Source: Delphinapterus leucas (taxonomy: Eukaryota > Chordata > Mammalia > Artiodactyla > Monodontidae). From it: 64,000 nucleotides of DNA. Both the position numbers and the translations under genes were made by a program. The DNA lies in the NCBI RefSeq assembly GCF_002288925.2, contig NW_022098031.1, positions 1,705,159-1,769,158 of the forward strand. The letters are read 5' to 3'. The notes under the pieces were generated by a model. It was not told the origin of the DNA, did no database searches, and worked only from the letters and a program-made list of their open reading frames with translations. Positions 37,191 to 49,305 of this stretch are shown here, piece after piece. The stretch's first letter is position 1; the number at the start of each line of letters is the position of its first letter.

Positions 37191-39214
37191 CAGGTCAAGA
37201 GCCATTGTGTCTTACTGTAGAAAAGGGATAGGACAGAGGAAATGCCAATTTTTAGTCTTTGTGCTATTGTAAGAAAAATTTGGAATCAGTTGGCCAAGAC
37301 TCTGATGGGGAAGAAATGAAAAGCTATGCTATATGGACTAGTGATGTAAAAACAAAAAAGAAAAAACTGTCGAGCACATAGCTGACAATAAAGTTTCTTT
37401 AGAGTTAAGATATCATTTGGGTTTCTTATTAAAGGCAAAGAGAATATGGACGTGGAATCTTGGGGATCAAGCTTTCTGAGAGAGTACACATGCCAAGGAC
37501 AATGTATAAATATCATTAGTGGAAAAACTAGACAGGACAAAAATATAAAAGAGCCAAAGAGAAAACAGTTACTGTTTGGGAATAGGTTTTAAAAATGATA
37601 CGCGAGTAACACTGGGAATTTGGCTAGTTTGGTTGGAGAGAAACTCTAACTAGATTTATATATAATAATGCAACTACATTTTCTAGTAAAGAACTGGTAA
37701 GAATAAAATGAAATCAAAGAAAAGAGCTTTGAAATACTAAACCTGTACATGAGATGTATTAATATCATTTTCTTACTAGGTTAATATCAGTAGAATAACC
37801 ATTTTAAAATAGTTTCCACTACTTCATTATTTATTAGACATTGAGTAGCTGGCTCTTGTAAAGATGCAAAAGAATCCTCATTACTTGATGATATAATAGC
37901 TGAGGTGGAATATTTGAATTTCTGAATAGGTACAAATCCCAATTATGACTATGGCCATTTCCGGGGGCATTGCAACCCTCCATAGATGGAATACGAGGAG
38001 ACCTGTAAGGATTATTGAGGTAAAGAGAAAAGTACAGTCCATCTTCTGTACCACAAGTATGTTGCATCTACTTGATAGTTTCAGTGTCACTGTGAAAATA
38101 GTAATATAATCAGATTGTGGATAAAGGAAACAAAATCTTTCTCATGAACAGCCCAGTTAATTCAGTTTTCAGATAAAGATAAAAATATATGGAGTTGCAA
38201 ATTATATGCATATAGATTAGGCATTTGAATTTATATCTTCATCTTGGCTATGTAACTGACTTGAAACAATGTGAAGAAATTTGCTTAGCTTGAGTTACCC
38301 CCTTCACAAAATAGATCACCAATCTCAAAGGTGATAAGTGAACACCTCTAACAACATCTACATTAATCTCAGTTTCTTAGTGAAACGGTCCCATCTACAC
38401 ATTACTACTTTATCAGAGTCTGGCTTTTCTCTCTCCAGTGGTGATCTTCTGTTCTCATTTATTTTTCCTTAAAGGTTATACAGATAATTAGTGTATTTCT
38501 CATGTAGGCCTTAAATGCACTGCGTGTTGTGGCAGACTTACAGAGGAAGTCAAGATCATCTCTAAGTATATTTGGAATTCAATTTGCCAACATTTCACAA
38601 ATTGTTCATTTTGCAGAAACAATTTCGTTTCCATCTGGTTTGCCTAGGGGAAAGTTCACTGGTGCTCATCGTTAAGAAAATCAGATCATTAGGGAATTCA
38701 ATGGTCCCTTGCATGGAAATGGGGATGTCACTACATCACACAGTGCAAAAATACAGTTTATCTGCAAATGGGTGTGATGTGAATTTGCTTGGAAGCTATC
38801 GTCTTCAGACAAAGAAAGCACATAGGTATATCTTATTTGCTTCATTTTGCGTGTATTCAGACTGACAGCTGGAGTGACCTGCTGAGATGTCAGGGTTTTG
38901 TTTTTATTGTTATGTAAAGGACATCACAGACTAAAAGAATTTTTAAGAATGTGTGTTATGCAACTGTAACTCAAGGCATTTTAAACTGTGATAATTTTCC
39001 TCTTTTATTTGTAACGGCATTCTGGTTTTCAACTTTGAACATCATATTTTTAATGAAGGAAACTTAGCTCCTAGAAAATGTGACTGAGAAAATGGACCCA
39101 TAAATTTCTGGCCAATTTCATCAGGTGATTTTTTTATCATTTTATTAGGATTTAGTTTTTATCTATGGTTTTCATCTCGGATTTTATTATGTGATATCCT
39201 GTTAATGGAGATCA
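37191..39214. other. Unassigned stretch of about 2 kb
   Basis: A 97-codon plus-strand frame (38,572-38,865) is without recognised motif. AT-rich, nothing else. Confidence 0.5.
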
Positions 39215-39525
39215 ATATAAAATTTTTAAAAATTTATTTATAAATTTATTTATTTATTTTTGGCTGCGTTGGGTCTTTGTTGCTGCGTGCAGGCTTTCTC
39301 TAGTTGCTGAGAGAGGGGGCTACTCTTCGTTGTGGTGCGTGGGCTTCTCATTGTGGTGGCTTCTCTTGTTGCGGAGCACAGGCTCTAGGCGTGCAGGCTT
39401 CAGTAGTTGTGGCACGCAGGCTTAGGTGCTCCACAGCATGTGGGATCTTCCCGGACCAGGACTCGAACCCATGTTCCCTGCATTGGCAGGCAGATTCTTA
39501 ACCACTGTGCCACAAGGGATGTCCC
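39215..39525 (-). mobile_element. Older, long CHR-type SINE
   Basis: Minus-strand long variant of about 300 bases with an extra TTTTTGGCTGCGTTGGGTCT end segment, diverged relative to the short copies. The head ends CACAAGGGATGTCCC. Imperfect flanking repeats (ATATAAAATTTTTAAAA near 39,215 and GTATAAAAATTTAAAA near 39,527) look like an aged target-site duplication. Confidence 0.92.
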
Positions 39526-39543
39526 AGTATAAAAATTTAAAAA

Positions 39544-39888
39544 GAGAACTTTTTCACATTTGAAATCCCATAAAAGCATGTTTGCCAACATTGTACTTTA
39601 AAGTAGTTTGCAGATTTCCATGAACTCTTTCTTAGAAAAGTAGTAACCATTATTGTTCAATAAATTCTGCAAAGGGACAAATTAAGAGCCTGAGGTAATC
39701 CTTATTTCCATTGCTTTCATGCATATTTTTGGCAAATAAATAAAAATGACATAAATTAAAAAAAAATCACCATATATACTTCAGATGACCCCCCCAAAAT
39801 CTTTTGACTCAGAGAAAGAATATGTGAAATCTAAGGGACATCATTTTGAATTTGAAGCTAAAAAGAATATGTATAAAATTGTTATGTA
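39544..39888. other. Unassigned stretch between two SINEs
   Basis: Nothing recognised. Confidence 0.5.
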
Positions 39889-40101
39889 GGGCTTCCCTGG
39901 TGGTGCAGTGGTTGAGAGTCCGCCTGCTGATGCAGGGGACACGGGTTTGTGCCCCGGTCCGAGAAGATCCCACATGCCACGGAGCGGCTTGGCCCGTGAG
40001 CCATGGCCGCTGGACCTGCACGTCCGGAGCCTGTGCTCCGCAACGGGAGAGGCCACAACAGTGAGAGGCCCGCGTACCGCAAAAAAAAAAAAAAAAAAAA
40101 A
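39889..40101 (+). mobile_element. Young CHR-type SINE
   Basis: Plus-strand short SINE starting GGGCTTCCCTGGTGGTGCAG, with GAGAGGCCCGCGTACCGC before a 21-base A tail. Both Pol III box regions are readable. No clear target-site duplication was seen. Confidence 0.95.
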
Positions 40102-40149
40102 TCGGGCTGCCTTTTACAGATCAGCTTCTGTGTTGGATACTTCATATAA

Positions 40150-40315
40150 TTTATTCCATATCTTCACAGCCATGAAGTACAGGTTATCATTGTCTCTACT
40201 TCATAAATGGACAAACTGAGGCTCAGCCCTGTGGAGTAACTTTGTTAACGTAACATGGTTATTAGAACCCAGAACACAGGTTTGTTAAGCATCAAAGTCC
40301 ATGCTTTTTCTTCTA
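40150..40315 (-). mobile_element. MIR, reverse
   Basis: TTCATAAATGGACAAACTGA, GGCTCAGCCCTGTGGAGTAA and TTAGAACCCAGAACACAGGT are reversed MIR. Confidence 0.7.
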
Positions 40316-41034
40316 TGTGGCAAATCTCGTGAAATTTTAATTTTCTTTTTATATTGGGTAATCATTGTTCAATAGTATCTAACACTAAGCCTGTAAGATA
40401 CTATTAGCACAAGGTGCTGAACTGGAAAAAAATGTCACATGGCAGCATTTCCCTGGTGGAACTGTTCATAGCCAGATTCTTCATCTCTAATATTGCACCC
40501 TCTGTTAAGCAATTTGCAATTGCTTTCATGTCTTCCTGAGCGCACAGGAGTCAGCAGGCTACAATTTCTGAATGACCGTCTCAAGGTCTTCCATGTATAC
40601 CTGCAGACTATTGAGATGAAAGGTTTCTCAGAGGAGCAGAAGCACGTCCCAAACACAGGCTCCCTGATTCTCCTTTCCGTTCCTGAGGTTGCCTGAGTTA
40701 AATGTATCGACTAAAAGGAGATGTATTACATCATCTTGAATCAGAAGGGGTAATCAATTATATTCTTCTCTCCTCACAGGGATTTGGTGAGGTCAAATAA
40801 GGAAAAAGTGGGTAGAAGGATAAGCTTTCTGCAAAAAGGAGGATAAATAAATGCAAGAAAGGGATTATTTCAAGCAGTGAATTAGAAAAATATAAAAGCA
40901 AGCCACATTCTCTAAACACGTGATAAGTGCTGTATTCTCTGTTCTCACGTGGCCAGAGGTCAATGGATACGGTGTAGGGATGGATCTGTGGCTGAAGTAC
41001 CTGTTGGGCTACAGGTGGTAGAGGTTTAGAGCTG
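40316..41034. other. Unassigned stretch
   Basis: Overlapping short frames on both strands at 40,435-40,696, no recognised motif. Confidence 0.5.
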
Positions 41035-41260
41035 GAGTCTAAAGTCAGATAGACCTAGATTTGAAACCCTGGTTTGTCACTTCCTAGCTAGGTGACTTAG
41101 GGTAGGTTGTTTCATCTCCCTAAGCCTCAGTTTCCTCCTGGATAAAATGGGGATAATGATAGTACTGATCTCAACTGGTGGCTGTGAGGATCAAATGAGA
41201 GGAGATACATCAGGTGCTTAGAATGATGCCCAGAATATGGTTTATGTGCACAGTGCATGC
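41035..41260 (+). mobile_element. MIR
   Basis: GAAACCCTGGTTTGTCACTT, CCTAGCTAGGTGACTTAGGG, CCTCAGTTTCCTCCTGGATA and AATGGGGATAATGATAGTAC are an excellent MIR match. Confidence 0.88.
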
Positions 41261-41329
41261 TCGTTATTTTATTCTTAGCATTTCTATCCATCAAAAATTA
41301 AGAATGAGTTTTCACAAAATACAATTATA

Positions 41330-41420
41330 TCCATCTTTGTGTGTTCCTTACTCAGCTGGTGTGGGGTACGGTGTCTGGCACATAGCAGACACTCATATTT
41401 TTGTTGTATTAATGAACAGA
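41330..41420 (+). mobile_element. L2 3' terminus
   Basis: GTGTCTGGCACATAGCAGAC and a TGTTGTATTAATGAAC end match L2. Confidence 0.6.
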
Positions 41421-42229
41421 AGGATAATATCATATGAATGCTGATACAGAGTTCTTGCTCTCAGTCAGCCCTCTTACGAGTTTGTTCTTGGACACACAGA
41501 AGAGCTGTGGACATGGACAGCCAGCTGTGGGACCTGGTAAGATGTCTATGTGGAGATGCCCATCTCACTGCACTTGGGCCCCACCTGAGGTCCTCCTTCT
41601 GCAGGGTAGCTCAGGGTCTCCTCACACGGTGGGTCTCTCTGAGTTGAAGTCCACTGAGTCCTATCCTTGGGTAAAACGTGGCTTGGATTTTGTCCCCCCA
41701 CTTCACCCCTCAGTGACCTTGAGCTTGGATCAGCACAGGAAGGAGCAGGTGCTTGTAGTGGTTTATTATACTTGGCTGCTAACTGGGAGGAGTGGAAGTT
41801 CCTGAGGAAGCTAGAAAATGTACTAGCTTAATGGCAAGGATGAAGGTTGTTTGCTTCACTTTCTGTTCTTCAGGACATTTTTTCCTTGGGAGGATTCTTT
41901 CCTTTGAAGAAAGGACATGACTTCTGGCTTTATTTATAAGCAATTTAGAAAAATACTAGACTGTTAAGGAGATGATGGAATCAGGAAAATTTAAGCAATG
42001 CAGGTTGATGCTGGGTAGGGTACTATATAGGAGAACATAAAATATGATATATAAAGCACTTAAACAAGTTTGTGATGGGGGAGAAGTAGGATGTTAATAT
42101 GATCTAAAATGGAAATGAATTCTGTTTTAACCAACATGTCCAAAATAGAACTTAATGTTTATCCTTAAAATTAATGCATCTTTCTGTAATTTCATTTATT
42201 GCCCCGTTTGCTCACTTCTCAGTTAACCA
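41421..42229. other. Unassigned stretch
   Basis: A 123-codon plus-strand frame (41,434-41,805) is low-complexity Pro/Ser/Leu and judged chance. Confidence 0.5.
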
Positions 42230-42880
42230 AGCTAGAGTTGGAATCACTTTCAATGGCTTTCAAGCCCTCACTCTTCTGTCTAATTGAAAACAAGTTTCTA
42301 TAAATCATATCTTAAAAACCTTTTCAAATTTGAGTTCTTACTTTCACTGCCACGTAATTTCATGAACTCTGCCTCTGGAAGCAAGAGCCTTCAATTCGTC
42401 GTCATGCTGCCAAAGGATTAGCTTTCTAAGCCATAGAGCTGATACGGCCACTGGCAGCTTTAATACCCTCCTGGTTGCCAACTATCAGAGTAAAATGTTA
42501 ACTTCCAAATTCAAAGCACTAAAATATTACCCTTATTTATTTTTGTGGCTTAGCCCCTGCCTCCATCATTCTCCTCTCACATGCATTACATCGTAGCCAG
42601 ACATTATTTCTCTCCGAATGTTTCAGATGCTCACCCTTCTTCCCCTGATTGGAAATCCTTATTCTTGACCTGTTGAATTCCTAATCATCCTTTATAGCCC
42701 ACCTCATTCATATCTAATCACCCCTTCTGAACTCCTCACCTCCAGACAGCATCATCCCTTCCTTGTTGCCTATGAACTCCTTGAGTGGAAAAACTGTATC
42801 TAATTCATCTCTGTATCAACCAGGGCCCAGCATAGAATGATCTGTAGATATGTTGTTGAATTGAGGCATCAGATTAATGA
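42230..42880 (+). mobile_element. L2 3' region
   Basis: GAGTTGGAATCACTTTCAAT, GTGGCTTAGCCCCTGCCTCC, GCCTATGAACTCCTTGAGTG and AACCAGGGCCCAGCATAGAA follow L2 order. Confidence 0.7.
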
Positions 42881-43034
42881 AAAATCTTCCACCAAGGAGC
42901 TATTTCCTTTGCTGATGTGTTTTCGTTTGGGATAGTTAAATGTAGAAGGTACAGAACATAGTTGCTTATATAGGAAGCCTTTAGTACATACGGTGAATTG
43001 ATTGCTGGAAAACAGGGCAAGGGTTTTTATGGTT

Positions 43035-43215
43035 ATGTGTTAACAGGGGCATAGGCTCCGACTGACTTGAGTTAAGATGCAGACTTGGTAACTTAATGGG
43101 CGTATGACTGTGGGGACTCCCTTTACTTTTCCTTTACAAAATGAGGAGAATACTTCCAAGAGAGTGTAGGATGGCTATGGATATCAAACAATGTGTATAG
43201 CCTAGAATACAGTGC
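43035..43215 (+). mobile_element. MIR
   Basis: AGACTTGGTAACTTAATGGG, GTATGACTGTGGGGACTCCC and CTTTACAAAATGAGGAGAAT follow MIR. Confidence 0.65.
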
Positions 43216-44399
43216 TCTTAATTTTATTGAAATAAAGAAACTTGTATATACAAGTTTAAAAATTGGGTGGTATATCAACAGTACTCCTGAACAGACAGGA
43301 AAAAAAATGTGTTGACAGATACATGAAAGAAATGTAGAGACTTATTACTCTAGGATGAGGCCTAGACTGAATTGTCAAGTTTATAGTAAGAGGAGACACA
43401 CAGCTTCCTTAAACTGTTATATAGCTCCTCCTTAAACTATTAAGTTTATATATAAACTATTATAATATATTATATAAAACTATTATATAATTACATAATA
43501 TAAACTATTATATAGTTCCTATCTATAGTAATCACTTAACAGGGAAATCTTCATTTTCCTTATAATTTGATTTCTGGTTGCAACCCTTGAACTATTAGAG
43601 CTCAAACAGAAAAAGATAAGATACCACACCAGCTACGTCGGTCATACTAAGATCTTTTCTTCCTGGGTTCAACATGTGTCTTTTAACTCTTTGCAGACAG
43701 CATATTTATCTGTGCCAGTGGCAGGGTATGTGTGTGGGGATCCGAAGAAGTCTCTGAAATGAACACAACCATTAGGGCTTTAAAATGCCACTTGACGGGT
43801 TATTCATTTAAAAGCTATTACCAGTCAGCTGCCTCTTGCAGGCAGAGGGAAAAAAATGTCTGTGGTTTGAAGACACTTGAAATCAGAGATTAGCAGGAAG
43901 ATGCTCTCTCACTACCAAACAGGGAGCCAGGATGTCAAACATCTTTAGTTTCTCTAAAGACAAAATCTCTCTTCCAGAATTTTTGTAAAGGGCAAAATGA
44001 ACTAAAACAACCCCTCCCCCCACGGCGTCACCTCTGCTGTAATAATACCCTGCATCTCTCTGCCTGCGCCCCCAGATGCCTGCAGTGAGCGGCCCTGCTC
44101 TAGTGAGCACATCTCATTCTGCTTTACCACTTGGCTTTCTCAACTCTTGTCTTATCATTTTCGGAAATGTCATTCACATTTATATGCAGGCCAGTGCACA
44201 AACCAAAATTAATTTAACTCACAAAGGCATGTTACTATTATTACTTTTGACACCATGGAGAACTTATTAACTATAGCTTGTCACAGGCCTCTCAGCCTGA
44301 ATACGTTCCGTCTCCATGCTGTAGTCCGGCTAATCCGAGCTAAAGGTTTTCTGGATTGCCAGACACTGTAAAAAGTCAAAATAGTTGAGTTTTTCAATA
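43216..44399. other. Unassigned stretch upstream of the L1
   Basis: Besides the AT-rich motif array, nothing recognised. Confidence 0.45.
43425..43520. repeat. AT-rich stretch with recurring AAACTATTATA units
   Basis: Four irregular copies of an AAACTATTA(TA) motif in almost pure AT sequence. Confidence 0.7.
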
Positions 44400-44402
44400 A
44401 TT

Positions 44403-44910
44403 AGGCTAGACAACTAGGGCACCTACCAGGCACCTGTGGGGGGCCATGGACACCTAAGGGGACGGGAGGAACCCCCCAGTGACTGGGTAGGATGTGGGGC
44501 ATGGGGGCAGTGAGGGGGAGGAGAAGTGGAGGTGGGATGGGACTGGCGCCCCTGAGGGGCGGCTGGGGGAGGGGAAGGGATCCCACACCCGAAGAGGGAA
44601 ATTAGGGAACCATTGGGAGGGCAGAGGATCAAAAGAGAGCGTGGCCAGGTTTCCCCTGCCCACTTGGGCCCCCGGGAGCCTGTTGAGATCCCAGGCCTGA
44701 TTCTCTGCCCACTGAGGCCCCCTCCAGCCGCGTGGGTCCTGAGGGAGTGGGAGGGAGGGAAGGGGGAGCAAAAGTAAAGGCCAGACCTCCAGGACAGCAC
44801 CCTTGAGGGGCGGCTTGGGGAAGCGAGGAGTTCGTACACCCAGAGCGACCCACCCATGGTTAGGGGTCCAGTGGTGATGGGGGGACCCTGGGGAAGATGG
44901 TGAGGGGAGT
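44403..44910 (+). promoter_or_regulatory. G-rich 5' region of the L1 (probable 5' UTR/promoter)
   Basis: About 500 bases of GC-rich, G-biased DNA in an otherwise AT-rich window, directly upstream of L1 ORF1 sequence. L1 5' UTRs carry the internal RNA polymerase II promoter, so position and composition suggest that role. Two stretches resemble each other about 260 bases apart: each has the core TGAGGGGCGGCT, near 44,550 and 44,810, followed by a similar ACACCC-containing segment. This could be a degenerate pair of tandem 5' UTR monomers. A long minus-strand frame across this stretch and into ORF1 (44,423-45,238) is a compositional shadow, not a gene. Confidence 0.55.
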
Positions 44911-44917
44911 GTGAAGG

Positions 44918-45556
44918 AATCAATAGCAGAATCACTGAGGCAGAAGAAAGGATAAGTGAGTTGGAAGATAAAATGGTGGAAATAAATGCCAGGGAGCAGA
45001 ATAAAGTATGAAAAGAATTGAGGACAGTCTCAGAGACCTCTGGGAAAACATTAAACACACCAACACTGGAATTATAGGGGTCCCAGAAGAAGAAGAGAAA
45101 AAGAAAGGGACTGAGAAAATATTTGAAGAGATTGTAGTCAAAAACTTCCCTAACATGGGAAACGAAATAGTCTATCAAGTCCAGGAAGCACAGAGAGTCC
45201 CACACAGGATAAACCCAAAGAGAAACATGCTGAGACACATATTAATCAAACTATCAAAAATTAAATACAAAGAAAAAATATTAAAAGCAGCAAGAGAAAA
45301 GCAACAAATAACATACAAGGGAATTCCCATAAGGTTAACAGCTGACCTTTCAGCAGAAACTCTGCAAGCCAGAAGGGAGTGGCAGGACATATTTAAAGTG
45401 ATGAAAGGGAAAAACCTACAATCAAGATTACTCTACCCAGCAAGGGTCTCTTTCAGATTTGATGGAGAAATTAAAACCTTTATAGACAAGCAAAAACTAA
45501 GAGAATTCAGCTCCACCAAACCAGCTCTACAACAAATGCTAAAGGAACTTCTCTAG
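44918..45556 (+). pseudogene. L1 ORF1 fragment (RNA-binding chaperone protein), N-terminally truncated
   Basis: ORF1p is the trimeric nucleic-acid chaperone of the L1 ribonucleoprotein. The open part (45,008-45,556, about 182 residues) keeps the segment of RRM type with the IIGVPEEEE-like motif and the C-terminal domain ending in ALQQMLKELL, both typical of mammalian L1 ORF1p. Upstream, 44,918-45,007 still reads as coiled-coil sequence (EAEERISELEDK) but ends in a stop caused by a small deletion just before the surviving methionine. The true start codon and most of the coiled coil are absent and the G-rich 5' region abuts instead, so an internal deletion joins the 5' UTR to mid-ORF1. The usual ORF1 protein is about 330-350 residues. 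ORF2 follows after about 58 bases. Confidence 0.88.
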
Positions 45557-45614
45557 GTAGGAAACACAAGAGAAGGAAAAGACCTACAAAAACAAACCCA
45601 AAACAATTAAGAAA

Positions 45615-46280
45615 ATGGTAATGGGAACATACATATCAATAATTACCTTAAATGTAAATGGATTAAATGCTCCCACCAAAAGACACAGACTGGCTGAATG
45701 TATACAAAAACAAGACCCATATATATACTCTCTACAAGAGACCCACTTCAGACCTAGGGACACATACAGACTGAAAGTGAGGGGATGGAAAAAGATATTC
45801 CATGAAAATGGAAATCAAAAGAAAGCTGGAGTAGCAATTCTCATATCAGACAAAATAGACTTTAAAATAGTGACGATTACAAGACACAAAGAAGGACACT
45901 ACATAATGATCAAGGGATCGATACAAGAAGAAGATATAAGAATTGTAAATATTTATGCACCCAACATAGGAGCACCTCAATACATAAGGCAAATGCTAAC
46001 AGCCATAAAAGGGGAAATCGACAGTAACACAGTAATAGTAGGGGACGTAAACACCCCGCTTTCACCAATGGACAGATCATCCAAAAATGTAAATAAAAAA
46101 ACACAAGCTTTAAATGACACATTAAATAAGATGGACTTAATTGATATTTATAGGACATTCTATCCAAAAACAACAGAACACACTTTCTTCTCAAGTGCTC
46201 ATGGAACATTCTCCAGGATAGATCATATCTTGGGACACAAATCAAGCCTTGGTAAATTTAAGAAAATTGAAATCATATGA
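45615..46280 (+). pseudogene. L1 ORF2 endonuclease domain (stop-terminated)
   Basis: N-terminal APE-like endonuclease of L1 ORF2p, which nicks target DNA at TTTT/A-type sites to start target-primed reverse transcription. The frame begins with the conserved start region containing ITLNVNGLNAP and keeps LQETH (catalytic Glu) and SRIDHILG (catalytic Asp-His pair). The GDFNTPL motif reads GDVNTPL, a change at the Phe. The frame ends at a TGA (46,278-46,280) where related elements continue. Codons after it (SIFSNYNAMRLDINY) still match L1 ORF2 up to a TAA at about 46,379, after which the match changes frame. Confidence 0.9.
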
Positions 46281-49072
46281 AGTATCTTTTCCAACTACAA
46301 TGCTATGAGACTAGATATCAATTACAGGAAAAAAACTAAAAAGTACAAACACATGGAGGCTAAACAATATGCTACTAAATAACAAAGGGATCACTGAAGA
46401 AATCAAAGAGGAAATAAAAAAATACCTAGAAACAAATGACAGTGAAAACACGACCCAAAACCTATGGGATGCACCAAAAGCAGTTCAAAGAGGGAAGCTT
46501 AGGGCAATACAATCCCACCTCAAGAAACAAGAAAAATCTCAAACAACCTAATCTTACACCTCAGGCAGTGAGAGAAAGAAGAACAAAAAAACCCCAAAGT
46601 TAGCAGAAGGAAAGAAATCATAAAGATCAGATCCGAAATAAATGAAAAAGAAATGAAGGAAACAATAGCAAAGATCAATAAAACTAAAAGCTGGTTCTTT
46701 GAGAAGATAAAAAAAAATTGATAAACCACTAGCCAGCCTCATCAAGAAGAAAAGGGAGAAGACTCAAATCAACAGATTTAAAAATGAAAGAGAAGTAACA
46801 ACTGATACTGCAGAAATACAAAGGATCATGAGAGATTACTACAAGCAACTATATGCCAATAAAATGGACAACCTGGAAGAAATGGACAAATTCTTAGAAA
46901 AGCACAACCTTCCGAGACTGAACCAGGCAGAAATAGAAAATATAAACTCACCCATCACAAGCACTGAAATTGAAACTGTGATTAAAAATCTTCCAACAAA
47001 CAAAAGCCCAGGACCAGATGGCTTCACAGGTGAATTCTATCAAACATTTAGAGAACAGTGAATGCCTATCTTTCTCAAAGTCTTCCAAAATATAGCAGAG
47101 GGAGGAACACTCCCCAACTCATTCTATGAGTCCATCATCACCCTGATACCAAAATCAGACAAAGATGTGACAAAAAAGAAAACTACAGGCCAACATCACT
47201 GATGAACATAGATGCAAATATCCTCAACAAAATACTAGCAAACAGAATCCAACAGCAGATTGAAAGGATCATACACCATGATCAAGTGGGGTTTATCCCA
47301 GGAGTGCAAGGATTCTTCAATATATGCAAATCAATCAATGTGATACACCATATTAACAAATTGAAGGAAAAAAACCATATGATCATCTCAATAGATGCAG
47401 AAAAAGCTTTTGACAAAATTCAACACCCATGTATGATAAAAAACACTCTCCAGAAAGTAGGCATAGAAGGAAACTACCTCAACATAATAAAGGCCATAGA
47501 TGACAAACCCACAGCCAAATTGTTCCTAATGATGGAAAACTGAACCCGTTTCCTCTAAGTTCAGGAAAAAGACAAGGTTGCCCACTCTCACCATGATGAT
47601 TCAACATAGTTTTGGAAGTTTTAGCCACAGCAATCAGAGAAGAAAAAGAAATAAAAGGAATCCAAATTGGAAAAGAAGTAAACTGTCATTGTTTGCAGAT
47701 GACATGATACTATAAATAGAGAATCCTAAAGATGCCACCGGAAAACTACTAGAGCTAATCAGTGAATTTGGTAAAGTTGCAGGATGCAAAATTAATGCAC
47801 AGACATCTCTTGCATTCCTATACACCAATGATGAAAAATCTGAAAGAGAAATTAAGGAAATACTCCCATTTACCACTGCAACAAAAAGAATAAAATACCT
47901 AGGAATAAACCTACCTAAGGAGACAAAAGACCTGTATGCACAAAACTATAAGTCACTGATGAAAGAAATTAAAGATGATACAAACAGATGGAGAGAGATA
48001 TCATGTTCTTGGATTGGAAGAATCAACATTGTAAATGACTCTACTACCCAAAGCAATCTACAGATTCAATGCAATCCCTATCAAACTACCAATGACATTT
48101 TTCACAGAACTAGAACAAAACATTTCACAATTTGTATGGAAACACAAAAGACCTCGAATAGCCAACGCAATCTTGAGAAATAAAAATGGAGCTGGAGGAA
48201 TCAGACTCCCTGACTTCAGACTATACTACAAAGCACAGTAATCAAGACAGTGTGGTACTGGCACAAAAACAGGAATCTAGATCAATGGAACAGGATAGAA
48301 AGCCCAGAGGTAAACTCATGCTCATATGGTCACCTTATATTTGATAAAGGAGGCAAGAGTATACAGTGGAGAAAAGACAGCCTCTTCAATAAATGGTGCT
48401 GGGAAAACTGGACAGCTACATGTAAAAGAGTGAAATTAGAACGCTTCCTAACACCGTACACAAAAATAAACTGAAGATGGATTAAAGACCTAGATGTAAG
48501 GCCAGACACTATCAAACTCTTAGAGGAAAACATAGGCAGAACACACTATGACATAAATGACAGCAAGATTTGTTTTGACCCGCCTCCTAGAGAAATGGAA
48601 ATAAAAACAAAAATAAACAAATGGGACCTAATGAAACTTCGAAGCTTTTGCACAGCAAAGGAAACCATAAAGAAGATGAAAAGACAACCCTCAGAATAGA
48701 AGGAAATGTTTGCAAATGAAGCAACTGATAAAGGATTAATCTCCAAAATATACAAGCAGCTCATGCAGCTCAATATCAAAAAAACAAACAACCCAGTCCA
48801 AAATGGGCAGAAGACCTAAATAGACATTTCTTGAAAGAAGATACACAGATTGCCAACAAACACATGAAAGGATGCTCAACATCACTAATCATTAGAGAAA
48901 TGCAAATCAAAACTACAATGAAGTATCACCTCACACTGGTCAGAATGGCCATCATCAAAAAATCTACAAACAATAAATGCTGGAGAGGGTGTGGAGAAAA
49001 GGGAACCCTCTTGCACTCTTGGTGGGAATGTAAATTGATAAGGCACTATGGAGAACTGTATGGAAGTTCCTT

Positions 49073-49088
49073 AAAAAACTAAAAATAG
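49073..49088 (+). repeat. Left target-site duplication of the SINE in L1
   Basis: Sixteen bases, AAAAAACTAAAAATAG, repeated exactly at 49,290-49,305. The A-rich site fits L1-endonuclease cleavage preference. Confidence 0.95.
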
Positions 49089-49289
49089 GGCTTCCCTGGT
49101 GGCGCAGTGGTTGAGAGTCCGCCTGCCGATGCAGGGGACGTGGGTTCGTGCCCCGGTCTGGGAAGATCCCACATGCCGCGGAGCGGCTGGACCCGTGAGC
49201 CATGGCTGCTGAGCCTGCGCGTCCGGAGCTTGTGCTCCGCAACGGGAGAGGCCACAACAGTGAGAGGCCCGCCTACCGCAACAACACCA
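49089..49289 (+). mobile_element. Young CHR-type SINE inserted in L1 ORF2
   Basis: tRNA-derived SINE: an A-box-like GGCGCAGTGGTTGAGAG, a B-box-like GGGTTCGTGCCCC, a GC-rich body, and the end GAGAGGCCCGCCTACCGCA with a short CAACAACACC tail. It is bounded by a perfect 16-base target-site duplication (AAAAAACTAAAAATAG at 49,073-49,088 and 49,290-49,305), so the insertion is later than the L1. Confidence 0.96.
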
Positions 49290-49305
49290 AAAAAACTAAA
49301 AATAG
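49290..49305 (+). repeat. Right target-site duplication of the SINE in L1
   Basis: Exact copy of 49,073-49,088. Removing the SINE and one copy restores the L1 ORF2 sequence across the site. Confidence 0.95.

Noticed and set aside
39889..39975. tRNA-like sequence with A and B boxes
   Set aside because: It is the tRNA-derived head of a SINE; it lacks a foldable complete tRNA and is followed by the SINE body and A tail.
44203..44222. ACCAAAATTAATTTAAC as the left target-site duplication of the large L1
   Set aside because: Only about ten bases resemble the right flank ACTAAAATTAACTGTC, and it lies 200 bases before any L1-like sequence.
44423..45238. 271-codon minus-strand open frame, the longest in the window
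   Set aside because: It runs antisense across the L1 5' region and ORF1. Proline/serine-rich composition mirrors the G-rich plus strand; no domain.
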